The notes under the pieces: generated by a model
Databases searched by the model: none
What the model was told of the DNA's origin: nothing
The model's input: the letters and a program-made list of their open reading frames with translations, nothing else
Origin: Paramagnetospirillum magnetotacticum MS-1
GTDB lineage: Bacteria; Pseudomonadota; Alphaproteobacteria; Rhodospirillales; Magnetospirillaceae
Assembly: GCF_000829825.1 (NCBI RefSeq)
Contig: NZ_JXSL01000025.1
Span: 62,001-126,000, forward strand
DNA: 64,000 bases
Direction of reading: 5' to 3'
Program-made: the position numbers and the translations under genes
In this document: positions 34,576-42,800 of the stretch, one piece after another
Layout of the letters: every line of letters begins with the position of its first letter
Numbering within the stretch: position 1 is the first letter of the stretch

Positions 34576-36530
34576 CCGCCAAGCGCCGGGTCTATTTCAA
34601 CGAATTCAACTTGTTGATGGGCAACACCACCTATCTGCCCCTGGTGTCGGGCCTGCTCAAGGCCTATGCCCTGACCCGCCCGGCCCTGGTGGATTCCTAT
34701 GAGTTCATGCCCTTCCACTTTCACATCGAGGCGCCCGGCCCCATCGTGGACCGGCATCAAGACCCGTTCGTCGCCGCCTTTTCCCTGTCCTTGTGGAACG
34801 AGCAGCTAAGTCTGGACGTGGCCCGCAAGGTCAAGGCGCGCTTTCCCCAATGCGTCATCGTCATGGGCGGCGCCCAGGTGCCGCACCGGCCGGAAAGCTT
34901 CTTTGCCGCCCATCCTTTCCTGGACGTGGCGGTGAGGGGCGAGGGCGAGGAGGCCTTCGCCGATATCCTGGAACGTCTGGCAGAGGGGCGGCGCGACATG
35001 GACGGGCTGCCCGGTATTTCCTGGCGCACGCCCGAAGGTGAGGTCCGGATCGACCATTCGGAACGTCCCTTCCAGCGGGACCTGGATGCCTATCCCTCGC
35101 CCTATCTGACCGGCTTGTTCGACGACCTTTTCGTCAATCATCCCGACAAGAATTTCCAGGCCATCATCGAGACCAATCGCGGCTGTCCCTTTCACTGCAC
35201 CTTCTGCTACTGGGGCAAGGGCGGGCTTAGCCGCAAATACCGCTATACCAGCCTGGAACGGACCTTCGGCGAGATCGAGTGGATGGCGGCGCACGGCATC
35301 CGTTATCTGTTCAATGCCGATTCCAATTTCGGCATGCACCGCCGCGATATCGAGATCGCGCAAAAGATCGTCGAGACCAAGCAGGCCAAGGGTTTCCCCG
35401 AGGCCTTCCGGTCCTGCTACGGCAAGAATACGGACGAGAAGATCCTGGAAATCGGCCGCTTGCTGCACAAGCACGGGCTGGAGAAAGGCATCACCATCAG
35501 CTACCAGAGCATCTCCCCCGAGGTGCAAAAGAACATCAAACGCGACAACATCAAACTGTCGGTGGCCGAGGGGCTTCAGCGCGCCTTCAACGAGGCGGGC
35601 GTGCCGGTCTATACCGAGCTGATCCTGGCCCTTCCCGGCGAGACGGCCGAAAGCTGGGTCAAGGGCATCGACACGGTGCTGGAGGCCGGGCTGAAGAACC
35701 AGCTTTACCTCTATATCTGCCAGGTGCTGCCCAATACCGAACTGGCCGATCCCGATTACATGGCCCAGTTCGGCATCCGCACCCACCGGGTCAAGGCCCT
35801 GCCGGTGCACGGCAGCGTGACCGATCCCGATTGGGTGACCGAGTTCGAGGAGATTCTGATCTCCACCAACACCATGTCGGTGGAGGACTGGCGGCGCATG
35901 CTGGCCTTCTCCTGGGCGGTGATGCTGCTGTTCAGCCTGAAGGCCGGGTTCTTCGTGATGCTTTGGCTGTCGGCGCGCCTGGGCGTGTCCTATTCCGCCT
36001 TCCCCCTGTGGCTGGCCGACCGCTCCTATGATGGCGGGCGCACGCCCTTGTTCGCCGACATCATCGCCGGTTTCTGGGCCAAGACCGACGACCTGCTGGC
36101 GGGCGGCGGACGCGGCACCGAGGTGGAGGGAACCGGCGGCATCTATTGGGAAGAGGAAGAGGCCGCCTGGCTGAAACTTGCCAAGGACCCGGCGCGGGGC
36201 TTCGCCGAAATGGGCGAATTGCTGGCCGAGTTCCTGAGCGGGCGCGGAGTCGCGTTCGACCCAGAGGAACTGGCCGAGGTGGTGCGCTATCAGAGTCTGG
36301 CGGTGCCGACCCTGAACACCGTGACCACGGGCGGAGCCCATGACTTCGTCTTCAACCTGCCCCAGTGGTTCGAACACTTCTTCGACGCCGCCCGCCCCGC
36401 TCTCGAGCGCAGCGGCGGCCGCCTGAAGGTCGAGCCCGTGGACTATGCCGGCGATCTGCCGCGCCTGGCCCGCGAAGTGCTGCTGTGGGGCCGCAAGAGC
36501 GGACGTCTGCTCAATCAGACGGGAGTGTGA
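34572..36530 (+). CDS. B12-binding-domain radical SAM protein, second copy in the cluster
   Basis: A 652-residue protein: N-terminal cobalamin-binding-like domain (about 1-190, with CVIVMGGAQVPHRPESFF), radical SAM domain with NRGCPFHCTFCYWGKGG (near residue 205), and a C-terminal extension of about 230 residues with a hydrophobic stretch near residue 455 that may lie at the membrane. It is longer than the protein at 25902 and not a close duplicate. ATG 34572 overlaps the methyltransferase stop; GTG 34560 is less likely. It ends the cluster, followed by a bidirectional terminator. Confidence 0.88.
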   Translation: MTAKRRVYFNEFNLLMGNTTYLPLVSGLLKAYALTRPALVDSYEFMPFHFHIEAPGPIVDRHQDPFVAAFSLSLWNEQLSLDVARKVKARFPQCVIVMGGAQVPHRPESFFAAHPFLDVAVRGEGEEAFADILERLAEGRRDMDGLPGISWRTPEGEVRIDHSERPFQRDLDAYPSPYLTGLFDDLFVNHPDKNFQAIIETNRGCPFHCTFCYWGKGGLSRKYRYTSLERTFGEIEWMAAHGIRYLFNADSNFGMHRRDIEIAQKIVETKQAKGFPEAFRSCYGKNTDEKILEIGRLLHKHGLEKGITISYQSISPEVQKNIKRDNIKLSVAEGLQRAFNEAGVPVYTELILALPGETAESWVKGIDTVLEAGLKNQLYLYICQVLPNTELADPDYMAQFGIRTHRVKALPVHGSVTDPDWVTEFEEILISTNTMSVEDWRRMLAFSWAVMLLFSLKAGFFVMLWLSARLGVSYSAFPLWLADRSYDGGRTPLFADIIAGFWAKTDDLLAGGGRGTEVEGTGGIYWEEEEAAWLKLAKDPARGFAEMGELLAEFLSGRGVAFDPEELAEVVRYQSLAVPTLNTVTTGGAHDFVFNLPQWFEHFFDAARPALERSGGRLKVEPVDYAGDLPRLAREVLLWGRKSGRLLNQTGV

Positions 36531-36545
36531 GCGCCGCAAAAGAAA

Positions 36546-36580
36546 AGGCCCGCCGGAGTGATCCGGCGGGCCTCTTTTTG
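36546..36580. terminator. Bidirectional intrinsic terminator
   Basis: AGGCCCGCCGG (36546-36556) pairs with CCGGCGGGCCT (36563-36573), followed by CTTTTTG on the plus strand and by TTTTC on the minus strand. It separates the convergent radical SAM and transketolase genes. Confidence 0.92.
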
Positions 36581-36590
36581 TCTGTCAGGC

Positions 36591-37538
36591 TCAGCCCTTG
36601 GCGAAGCCGACCAGGGAGTCGATGATCTGCTGGGCTCCGATGCCATACCAGTTGTGCAGGGCGTCGCGGCCGCCATAAGTGTAGCAGTAGCCCTTCTCCA
36701 CCGGCAGGCCCAGACGCTTCAGCGGCACGGTCGCACCGGCATCGGCCAGGACTTCGGCGACGGCGCTGCCCATGCCGCCCGGCAGGAAGTGCTCCTCCAG
36801 GGTGGCGACCTTCTTGGCGCCCTTGACGGCGGCAAGCAGGGCCTGGGCGTTGACCGGCAGGCGATAGAGATCGACCACACCGGCGTCGATGCCCTTCTTG
36901 GCCAGAACCTCGGCGGTCTCCAGCGCGGCATGGGTCATGATGCCGGTACCCACCAGCATGATGTCCTTGCCGGGCCGCAGCACTTCGAGGCCGGGGCGGA
37001 AGTCGTGACCGGCCTTGTACAGGTCGGGCAGGGTCTGGCGGTCGAGGCGGACATAGTTGATCCGCCGTTCCTTGATGGAACGTTCGGCCACGTCGGCGGC
37101 CATCACGCTGTCCGAGACGCTGTCGATCTCGATGGTCGGGAAGGCACGCATCACGGCGATGTCTTCCAGCATGTGATGGGTGGGGCCCGAATCCTGGTAG
37201 CCGAAGCCCGCGCCCACGCCGACCAGGGTCAGCGGAATCTTCATCATGCAATTGTTGACGCGAACCTGTTCCAGGCAGCGCAGGGTGATGAAGGGGGCGA
37301 TGGCGTAGGCGAAGACCTTCTTGCCCGCCATGGCGAGGCCCGAGCCCACCACGATGGCGTTCTGCTCGGCGATGCCAGCATTGATGAACTGGTTGGGCAG
37401 GTCCAGGCGGATCTTGTCCAGGGCCGGTGCGCCCATATCCGCCGAGATGATGATCACGTCACGGTCCTGGCGGGCGATCTCGTAGACCCGGGTCCAGAAG
37501 GCGTCGCGTTGGGGGAGATTTGAGGTAACGGCGCTCAT
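36591..37538 (-). CDS. Transketolase, C-terminal subunit (pyrimidine-binding and C-terminal domains)
   Basis: The 315-residue protein corresponds to the second half of transketolase: INAGIAEQNAIVVGSGLAMA (with the catalytic Glu that contacts the thiamine pyrimidine), GPTHHMLEDIAVMRAFP, YVRLDRQTLPDLY and a C-terminal domain with ATLEEHFLPGGMGSAVAEVL. ATG 37538 overlaps the stop of the N-terminal subunit. The pair transfers two-carbon ketol units; next to a GDP-heptose cluster it could make sedoheptulose 7-phosphate. Confidence 0.9.
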   Translation of the reverse strand: MSAVTSNLPQRDAFWTRVYEIARQDRDVIIISADMGAPALDKIRLDLPNQFINAGIAEQNAIVVGSGLAMAGKKVFAYAIAPFITLRCLEQVRVNNCMMKIPLTLVGVGAGFGYQDSGPTHHMLEDIAVMRAFPTIEIDSVSDSVMAADVAERSIKERRINYVRLDRQTLPDLYKAGHDFRPGLEVLRPGKDIMLVGTGIMTHAALETAEVLAKKGIDAGVVDLYRLPVNAQALLAAVKGAKKVATLEEHFLPGGMGSAVAEVLADAGATVPLKRLGLPVEKGYCYTYGGRDALHNWYGIGAQQIIDSLVGFAKG

Positions 37539-38389
37539 CGGAGGAAGCTCCTTTCCAGGTCGGCCCTAGCCTTTTCAACCATGGCTCCGGTGGGAGCGGC
37601 TCCGTGCCAGATGGGTTCGTTGGACATGCACTCGATACCCTTGCCCTTGACGGTGTCGGCGATGATCACCATGGGCTTGGTCGAGCGGCGCGAGCGGGCA
37701 TAGGCCAGCACGTTCATCAGCTCGTCGGTGTCGTGGCCGTTGATGCGCTCGACAGCAAAGCCGAACGAGGCCCACTTGTCGCCCAGGGGCTCGAGGCGGA
37801 TCAGGTTCTCGGTGAAATCGGTCGTGCACAGATAATTGCGGTCGACGATGGTCACCAGATTGTTCAGCTGGTGATGGCCGACGAACATGGCGGTTTCCCA
37901 GATGGAGCCCTCGTAGAGCTCGCCGTCGCCCAGCAGGGTGACCACCAGATGGTTCTTGCGGTCCATGCGCGCCGCCAGGGCCAGACCGGCGGCCGAGCCG
38001 AAGCCCAGGCCCAGCGAACCGGCCGTGGTCTCGACACCGGGGACGGTGTGCTGCAGATGGACGCCGAAAATGCCTTCAGCCTGGGCGAACTTCTCCAGTT
38101 CCTTGGGGTCGAAGAAGCCGACATCGGCCAGGATGGCGTAGAGCGCCGGGCTGGCCTGTCCCTTGGACAGGATGAAGCGGTCGCGGCCCTCCCACTTGGG
38201 GTCCGTCGGATCGACGCGGAGGATGCCGCCGTGATAGAGGGCGACCAGAATCTCGATGCAGGACATGCAGGAGGTTACGTGACCAGTCCGGGCCTTGATG
38301 CAGGTCTCGAGGGTCATTCGCCTCAGCTTCTCGGATTTCTCCACGAGATCGGGGGCGCGGCTGTTTGAGCCGGCAGGGGTCTTGGACAT
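37535..38389 (-). CDS. Transketolase, N-terminal subunit (TPP-binding domain)
   Basis: The 284-residue protein carries the thiamine-diphosphate/Mg motif GDGELYEGSIWETAMFVGHH followed by LNNLVTIVDRN (GDG-x-NN pattern), plus GHVTSCMSCIEILVALY and LSKGQASPALYAIL, all typical of the first half of transketolase. ATG 38389 is the start of homology; AAGGAG is 11 bases upstream. It is translationally coupled to the C-terminal subunit. Split transketolases occur widely in archaea and some bacterial glycan clusters; a full-length housekeeping enzyme is presumably elsewhere. Confidence 0.9.
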   Translation of the reverse strand: MSKTPAGSNSRAPDLVEKSEKLRRMTLETCIKARTGHVTSCMSCIEILVALYHGGILRVDPTDPKWEGRDRFILSKGQASPALYAILADVGFFDPKELEKFAQAEGIFGVHLQHTVPGVETTAGSLGLGFGSAAGLALAARMDRKNHLVVTLLGDGELYEGSIWETAMFVGHHQLNNLVTIVDRNYLCTTDFTENLIRLEPLGDKWASFGFAVERINGHDTDELMNVLAYARSRRSTKPMVIIADTVKGKGIECMSNEPIWHGAAPTGAMVEKARADLERSFLR

Positions 38390-38531
38390 GGTCCGGAATT
38401 CTCCTTCTGAGAACGAATAGCGGTTCCCGCGGGGCTGCACCCTGTGGGGGCGGCGCGACTGCGACCGACTTCGCCCTAGTTACGCATCGGGCTGCTTTAC
38501 ATTTCCTTACCCGGTATAAAAAATCCTGGGC
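38390..38531. other. Promoter-containing gap upstream of the split transketolase
   Basis: This 142-base interval lies between the MFS gene stop and the transketolase start on the same strand. Near 38500-38525 it has an AT-rich block (TTTTTTATACC on the minus strand) after the MFS stop that could serve as a -10 region or a weak terminator. No gene is present. Confidence 0.35.
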
Positions 38532-39758
38532 TTAAGGCAGGGGTGGCGCCGCGTCCCGGCGCAGGCGGCCGGACAGGCCCGCCATGACGGCGGTCCCCAC
38601 CGCAACCAGCCCGGCTTCCAGCCCTAAGGTTCCCGCCACGCCCAGCCCGGCGGCCAGGGTTCCCGCCGCCAGCCCGCCCAGGGCATCCATGCCGAAACGA
38701 AGCGCGGTGAAATAAGAGATCACCCGTCCGCGAATGGCGTCGGGGGCCATGGATTGCAGCAAGGAATTGGTGGAGACATTGACCGAGCTGATCCCCAGCC
38801 CGATGCAGAACGCCGCCGCCAGGGCGGGTTCCAGACGGGGGCTCAGCCCCAGGCCGCCCAATCCCAGCGCCGCGAAGACCCAGCCCATCACCACCAGGCG
38901 GACGAGCTGGTCCAGGTTGTGGCGGGTGGCCACCAGCATGGTGGCGGCCAGGGCTCCGCCGCCCGTTGCGCCCAGCAGCCAGCCCAGGGTGCGGGCATCG
39001 CCTCCGAAACTCTCCTTGGCCAGGATGGGCATGAGGACCACATAGGCCGAGCCCGCCAGATTCAACCCTGCCACGCTGAGCAGCAGGGTGCGGATGGTCC
39101 GGTTGGTCCAGGCGAAAGCCAATCCTTGCCGGAAGGCCTCGCCCAGTCCGCCAGGGGCGGTTGCGGGGGGCTGGGGCGGCTGGCGCCAGACGGCGAAGGC
39201 CACCCCCAGAAAGGAGGCGGCATTAATGGCGAAGCACCAGGATTCCGAGGTGAAGGCCAGGATCAGCCCGGCCAGGGGCGGGCCAATGAAACGGGCGGAA
39301 TTGAACAGCGAGGCGTTGAGCGCGATAGCGGACCTCAGCAAGGCGCGGTCCTCGACCATGCCGCCCAGCATGGATTGGCGCAGCGGCGTATCGAAACTGT
39401 TCAGCACCCCGAACAGCGCCGCCAGGACCACCAGATGGGCGGGCGTCACCATGCCCAGCGCGGTCATGGCCGCCAACAAGGACGCCTGGGCGATCATCAA
39501 CGCCTGAACCGTCAGGAACAGGCGGCGGCGGTCGAAGCGGTCGATGAACAGCCCGGCCAGGGGCGAGATCACCAGTTGCGGCGCCTGGGACAAAAAGGCG
39601 GTGACGCCCAGCAACACCGCCGAGCCGGTCAGGCGATAGACCAGCCAGCTCATGGCCACACTTTGCACCCAGGTGCCCAGGATGGAGAGCGCCTGGCCCG
39701 CGAAGAAGCTGCGGAACCGGGGGGCCTTGAGGGCGGCGAGGGCTTTAATAGCCGCCAC
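38532..39758 (-). CDS. MFS transporter (EntS/MFS_3-like)
   Basis: The 408-residue protein has about 12 hydrophobic helices and family features such as [40 protein letters not shown] (cytosolic loop 2-3) and [12 protein letters not shown]. It resembles EntS-type exporters rather than the HpaX importer. GTG 39758 overlaps the hpaI gene by 14 bases, so it is the last gene of the hpa operon even though its substrate is uncertain; it occupies the position of hpaX in enterobacterial operons. Confidence 0.85.
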   Translation of the reverse strand: MAAIKALAALKAPRFRSFFAGQALSILGTWVQSVAMSWLVYRLTGSAVLLGVTAFLSQAPQLVISPLAGLFIDRFDRRRLFLTVQALMIAQASLLAAMTALGMVTPAHLVVLAALFGVLNSFDTPLRQSMLGGMVEDRALLRSAIALNASLFNSARFIGPPLAGLILAFTSESWCFAINAASFLGVAFAVWRQPPQPPATAPGGLGEAFRQGLAFAWTNRTIRTLLLSVAGLNLAGSAYVVLMPILAKESFGGDARTLGWLLGATGGGALAATMLVATRHNLDQLVRLVVMGWVFAALGLGGLGLSPRLEPALAAAFCIGLGISSVNVSTNSLLQSMAPDAIRGRVISYFTALRFGMDALGGLAAGTLAAGLGVAGTLGLEAGLVAVGTAVMAGLSGRLRRDAAPPLP

Positions 39759-40548
39759 GATCCGCTTGGGGCGCGGGCGCGATGTCCTTATAGGTGGCGG
39801 CCAGGGCCGACAATCCCCGCGCCAGCACCATGGTGTCGATGCCCACCGCGACGAAGGTCGCTCCGGCAGCCAGATATTTGCGCGCCAGAGTCTCGTCGGC
39901 GGCGAGGATGCCGCTGGGTACCCCCAGGTGGTTCAAGGTCGCCAGGGCCTTCTCGATCTCGGCCTGAACTTCCGGGTGCGACGGCGCTCCCAGATGGCCC
40001 AGCGAGGCGGCCAGATCGGCGGGGCCGATGAAGATGCCATCGACCCCATCCGTGGTGGCGATGGCTTCCAGATTGCGCAATCCGGTGACCGTCTCGATCT
40101 GCAGCAGCAGGCACAGTTCGTCCGACGCGGTCTTGAGATAGTCGCCGACGCGGCCCCAGCGTGACGCGCGCGCCAGGGCGGCGCCCACGCCCCGCACGCC
40201 CCGGGGCGGGTAATGCATGGCGGCGACAGTGGCGGCGGCCTGTTCCGGCGTATCGATCATGGGGACCAGCAGGGTCTGGGCGCCGATGTCCAGCAACTGC
40301 TTGATCAGCGCCGTATCACCGATCACCGGGCGCACAATGGGGTGGCTGGGATAAGGTGCGACCGCCTGCAACTGGGCCAGCAGCAGCGGCACGTCGTTGG
40401 GGGCATGCTCTCCATCGATCAGCAGCCAGTCGAACCCGGCACCCGCGCAGATTTCCGCCGTATAGGGATTGGCGAGACCGACCCACAGGCCGATCTGCTT
40501 GCGGCCTTCGGCCAGGGCGCGCTTGAAGGGGTTCTGGGGCAGTTGCAT
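39745..40548 (-). CDS. hpaI: 4-hydroxy-2-oxoheptanedioate aldolase
   Basis: A 267-residue class II aldolase of the HpcH/HpaI family: [34 protein letters not shown] (base His and Asp), [17 protein letters not shown] (metal-binding Glu) and [15 protein letters not shown] (metal-binding Asp). It cleaves the heptanedioate into pyruvate and succinic semialdehyde. GGAGGAG lies 6 bases before ATG 40548. It follows hpaH after a 71-base gap containing a hairpin repeat. Confidence 0.95.
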   Translation of the reverse strand: MQLPQNPFKRALAEGRKQIGLWVGLANPYTAEICAGAGFDWLLIDGEHAPNDVPLLLAQLQAVAPYPSHPIVRPVIGDTALIKQLLDIGAQTLLVPMIDTPEQAAATVAAMHYPPRGVRGVGAALARASRWGRVGDYLKTASDELCLLLQIETVTGLRNLEAIATTDGVDGIFIGPADLAASLGHLGAPSHPEVQAEIEKALATLNHLGVPSGILAADETLARKYLAAGATFVAVGIDTMVLARGLSALAATYKDIAPAPQADRGGY

Positions 40549-40567
40549 GACTGTCTCCTCCGACCAG

Positions 40568-40609
40568 TTCGTCATCCCAGATAGCGCTTCGCGCTTCCGG
40601 GATGACGAA
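40568..40609. repeat. REP-like palindrome between hpaH and hpaI
   Basis: TTCGTCATCCC (40568-40578) and GGGATGACGAA (40599-40609) are perfect inverted 11-mers around a second small stem (AGCG/CGCT). The GTCATCCC...GGGATGAC form is that of dispersed intergenic repeats common in alphaproteobacteria. It sits inside the operon. Confidence 0.8.
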
Positions 40610-40619
40610 AAGAAAAGGG

Positions 40620-41426
40620 TTAAACGAACCGGCAGGCGATGGCGCCCAGCGGGCCGTAATCCACATGGAAGGTGTCGCCCGCCCTGGCCGGGACCGGGCG
40701 GGTGAAGGACCCGGCCAGCACCACTTGGCCCGGCTCCAGCGCGATGCCGTGGGGCGCGAACTTCTTGGCCAGCCAGGAAATGCCATGCGCCGGGTGATTG
40801 AGCACACCGGCGGCCACGCCGGTCTCCTCGATGACGCCGTTCCTGTACATGATGGCCGCCACCCAGCGCAGATCCACATCCATGGGCTTGATCGGACGTC
40901 CGCCCATGACGATGCCCGCATTGGCGGCGTTGTCGGAGATGGTGTCGAAGACCTTGCGCGGGCGCTTGGTTTCGGGATCGAGGCGATGGCAGCGGGCGTC
41001 GATGATCTCCAGCGACGGGATGACGTAATCGGTAGCGGAGAGCACCTGGGTCAGCGTCACGTCGGGGCCTTCCAGCCGGTCCTTCAGGATGAAGGCCAGT
41101 TCCACCTCGACCATGGGGACGATGAAGCGCGCCATGGGAATGTCGGTGCCTTCGCCGAACACCATGTCGTCGAGCAGCGTGCCGTAATCGGGCTCGTCGA
41201 TCTGCGACGATTGCTGCATGGCGCGCGAGGTCAGGCCGATCTTGTGGCCCACCACTTTGCGGCCCTCGGCAATCTTGGTCTTCACCCAGGCGCTTTGGAT
41301 GGCATAGGCATCGCTCATGCCCATTTCGGGATGGTCGAGGGAAATCTGGCCGCATTGATGGCGGGTCTGCTCTGCCTGGTGCAGGCGGGCGGCGGCGGCG
41401 GCGATCTGGTCGGACGTGAGAGCCAT
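40620..41426 (-). CDS. hpaH: 2-oxo-hept-4-ene-1,7-dioate hydratase
   Basis: The 268-residue enzyme hydrates the ring-cleavage intermediate to 4-hydroxy-2-oxoheptanedioate. Typical segments: [45 protein letters not shown] with metal-binding Glu residues, and [13 protein letters not shown]. It belongs to the MhpD/HpcG branch of the FAH superfamily. It starts 3 bases after the hpaF stop. Confidence 0.94.
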   Translation of the reverse strand: MALTSDQIAAAAARLHQAEQTRHQCGQISLDHPEMGMSDAYAIQSAWVKTKIAEGRKVVGHKIGLTSRAMQQSSQIDEPDYGTLLDDMVFGEGTDIPMARFIVPMVEVELAFILKDRLEGPDVTLTQVLSATDYVIPSLEIIDARCHRLDPETKRPRKVFDTISDNAANAGIVMGGRPIKPMDVDLRWVAAIMYRNGVIEETGVAAGVLNHPAHGISWLAKKFAPHGIALEPGQVVLAGSFTRPVPARAGDTFHVDYGPLGAIACRFV

Positions 41427-41429
41427 GGG

Positions 41430-41819
41430 TCAAGCCTTCTTGAAACGGGCGTGGACGTTGTTCTTCTTGAATGTGCCACCCTCGTCGAACTCGTAGAGCT
41501 CCATGGAGAGCGCGAAATATCCCGACTCATACAGGGGCGCGAAGTGGTCCGTCATCATGGCGAACAGGTCTTCGCAGGTCTTTTTCTTTTCGGCCTCGGT
41601 CCGTCCCGCGCCGATCTTCAGCGTGCAGTGGACAAAGCCGTAATCTTCCTGGTCATCGGCCATGACATAGTCGGAAAGCTCGATGGCGCGGGCCCGGATG
41701 CCGCCGATGGGGAAAACGCCGCCTTGGCCGATCAGGACCTGATTGACCTTCTTCAGCATTCCCCGGATATCGGCGCGGTCCTTGATGTTGTCGGTGTACT
41801 CGGCGATGAAGTGGGGCAT
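41430..41819 (-). CDS. hpaF: 5-carboxymethyl-2-hydroxymuconate delta-isomerase
   Basis: A 129-residue tautomerase-fold protein beginning Met-Pro-His-Phe-Ile-Ala-Glu-Tyr; after Met removal Pro1 is the catalytic base of the CHMI family. [20 protein letters not shown] and LSMELYEFD are also family segments. The start is fixed by this N-terminus and by GGAGG 5 bases upstream; the frame is open further upstream. A 12-base-pair hairpin lies between it and hpaD. Confidence 0.94.
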   Translation of the reverse strand: MPHFIAEYTDNIKDRADIRGMLKKVNQVLIGQGGVFPIGGIRARAIELSDYVMADDQEDYGFVHCTLKIGAGRTEAEKKKTCEDLFAMMTDHFAPLYESGYFALSMELYEFDEGGTFKKNNVHARFKKA

Positions 41820-41839
41820 GGAATCCTCCCGCAAGGCGT

Positions 41840-41870
41840 GACCGGCACGGCACCGCAAGCCGTGCCGGTC
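41840..41870. repeat. Perfect hairpin between hpaD and hpaF
   Basis: A 12-base stem (GACCGGCACGGC / GCCGTGCCGGTC) with a 7-base loop. For minus-strand transcription no T-tract follows, so a role in mRNA processing or stability is more likely than termination. Confidence 0.75.
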
Positions 41871-41882
41871 TTTTGGACTCGG

Positions 41883-42746
41883 TCAGGCGGCCACGGGGAA
41901 GACCGCGTTCACCTGGCCGGTTCCGGCCGCCTCGAAATAGGGCGTGACGATCTCGACACCGCGGTCGTACTTGTCCCAGCCCAGGGCGCCAAGCAGCATG
42001 GCGGTGTCATGCATCAGGCCCTCGCCGTGGCAGGTCTTGGCGTAGAGCGGCAGCATGTCGGTGAATTCCTTGAAGCGGCCTTCCTTCCACAGGTCCAGAG
42101 CCCGCAGATCCACCTGCTTGTAGAACTCGTTGGAGATGGTGAAGAAGTGATCCATGGTCTTCAACGCGGTGTTCGGGTGGATCGCATGGGACAGCGAGCC
42201 CGAGGCGACAATGGCGAAATTGCCGTCCATGCGGCGGATGGCTTCGCGGATGGCCTCGCCCACCTTGGCCGATTCCATGTGGTCATGGACAGTGCACAGA
42301 CAGGCCACCGACACGACCTTGAAGCCGTATTCCTTGGCGCCCATCAGCCACATGGGGATCAGGGTGCCGTATTCCAGTTCCAGGCTGGCAATGTGGTGCG
42401 AGCGCACGGTGACGCCCTTTTCCTCGGTGGCGATCTTGGCGATCAGATCGCTCATCTCGGGGTTGCCCTCGTGCTCATAGGGCATGTCGGCCAGCAGATG
42501 GGGGAATTCGTTGGAGGTGAACACACCCTTGAAATGGGCGTTGCCATTGATGTGATAGGCGTTGTTCACCAGCCAGTGGGTGTCGAGCACGATGACCGTA
42601 TCGACACCCAGTTCCTTCATGCGCTTGCCCATGGCGCGATGGCCGTCCACGGCCGACTGGCGGCAGCCCTTGAACGGGCCGTCCTGCTCGGACAGATACA
42701 TGGTGGGGACGTGAGCGACCTTCGCGGCGAAAACAAGATTACCCAT
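41883..42746 (-). CDS. hpaD: 3,4-dihydroxyphenylacetate (homoprotocatechuate) 2,3-dioxygenase, LigB type
   Basis: A 287-residue class III extradiol dioxygenase of the HpcB/HpaD type. It opens the homoprotocatechuate ring to 5-carboxymethyl-2-hydroxymuconate semialdehyde. AAKVAHVPTMYLSEQDGPFK carries the first iron-ligand His, VIVLDTHWLVN the second region, and SHHIASLELEYGTLIP and ASGSLSHAI match conserved segments of the LigB fold. GGAGA precedes ATG 42746. It lies 54 bases after hpaE. Confidence 0.94.
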   Translation of the reverse strand: MGNLVFAAKVAHVPTMYLSEQDGPFKGCRQSAVDGHRAMGKRMKELGVDTVIVLDTHWLVNNAYHINGNAHFKGVFTSNEFPHLLADMPYEHEGNPEMSDLIAKIATEEKGVTVRSHHIASLELEYGTLIPMWLMGAKEYGFKVVSVACLCTVHDHMESAKVGEAIREAIRRMDGNFAIVASGSLSHAIHPNTALKTMDHFFTISNEFYKQVDLRALDLWKEGRFKEFTDMLPLYAKTCHGEGLMHDTAMLLGALGWDKYDRGVEIVTPYFEAAGTGQVNAVFPVAA

Positions 42747-42800
42747 TTCGAACTCTCCTCTCTCGTTTGAAACACAGCCCTGAACTGACTTTTCTTGAGG

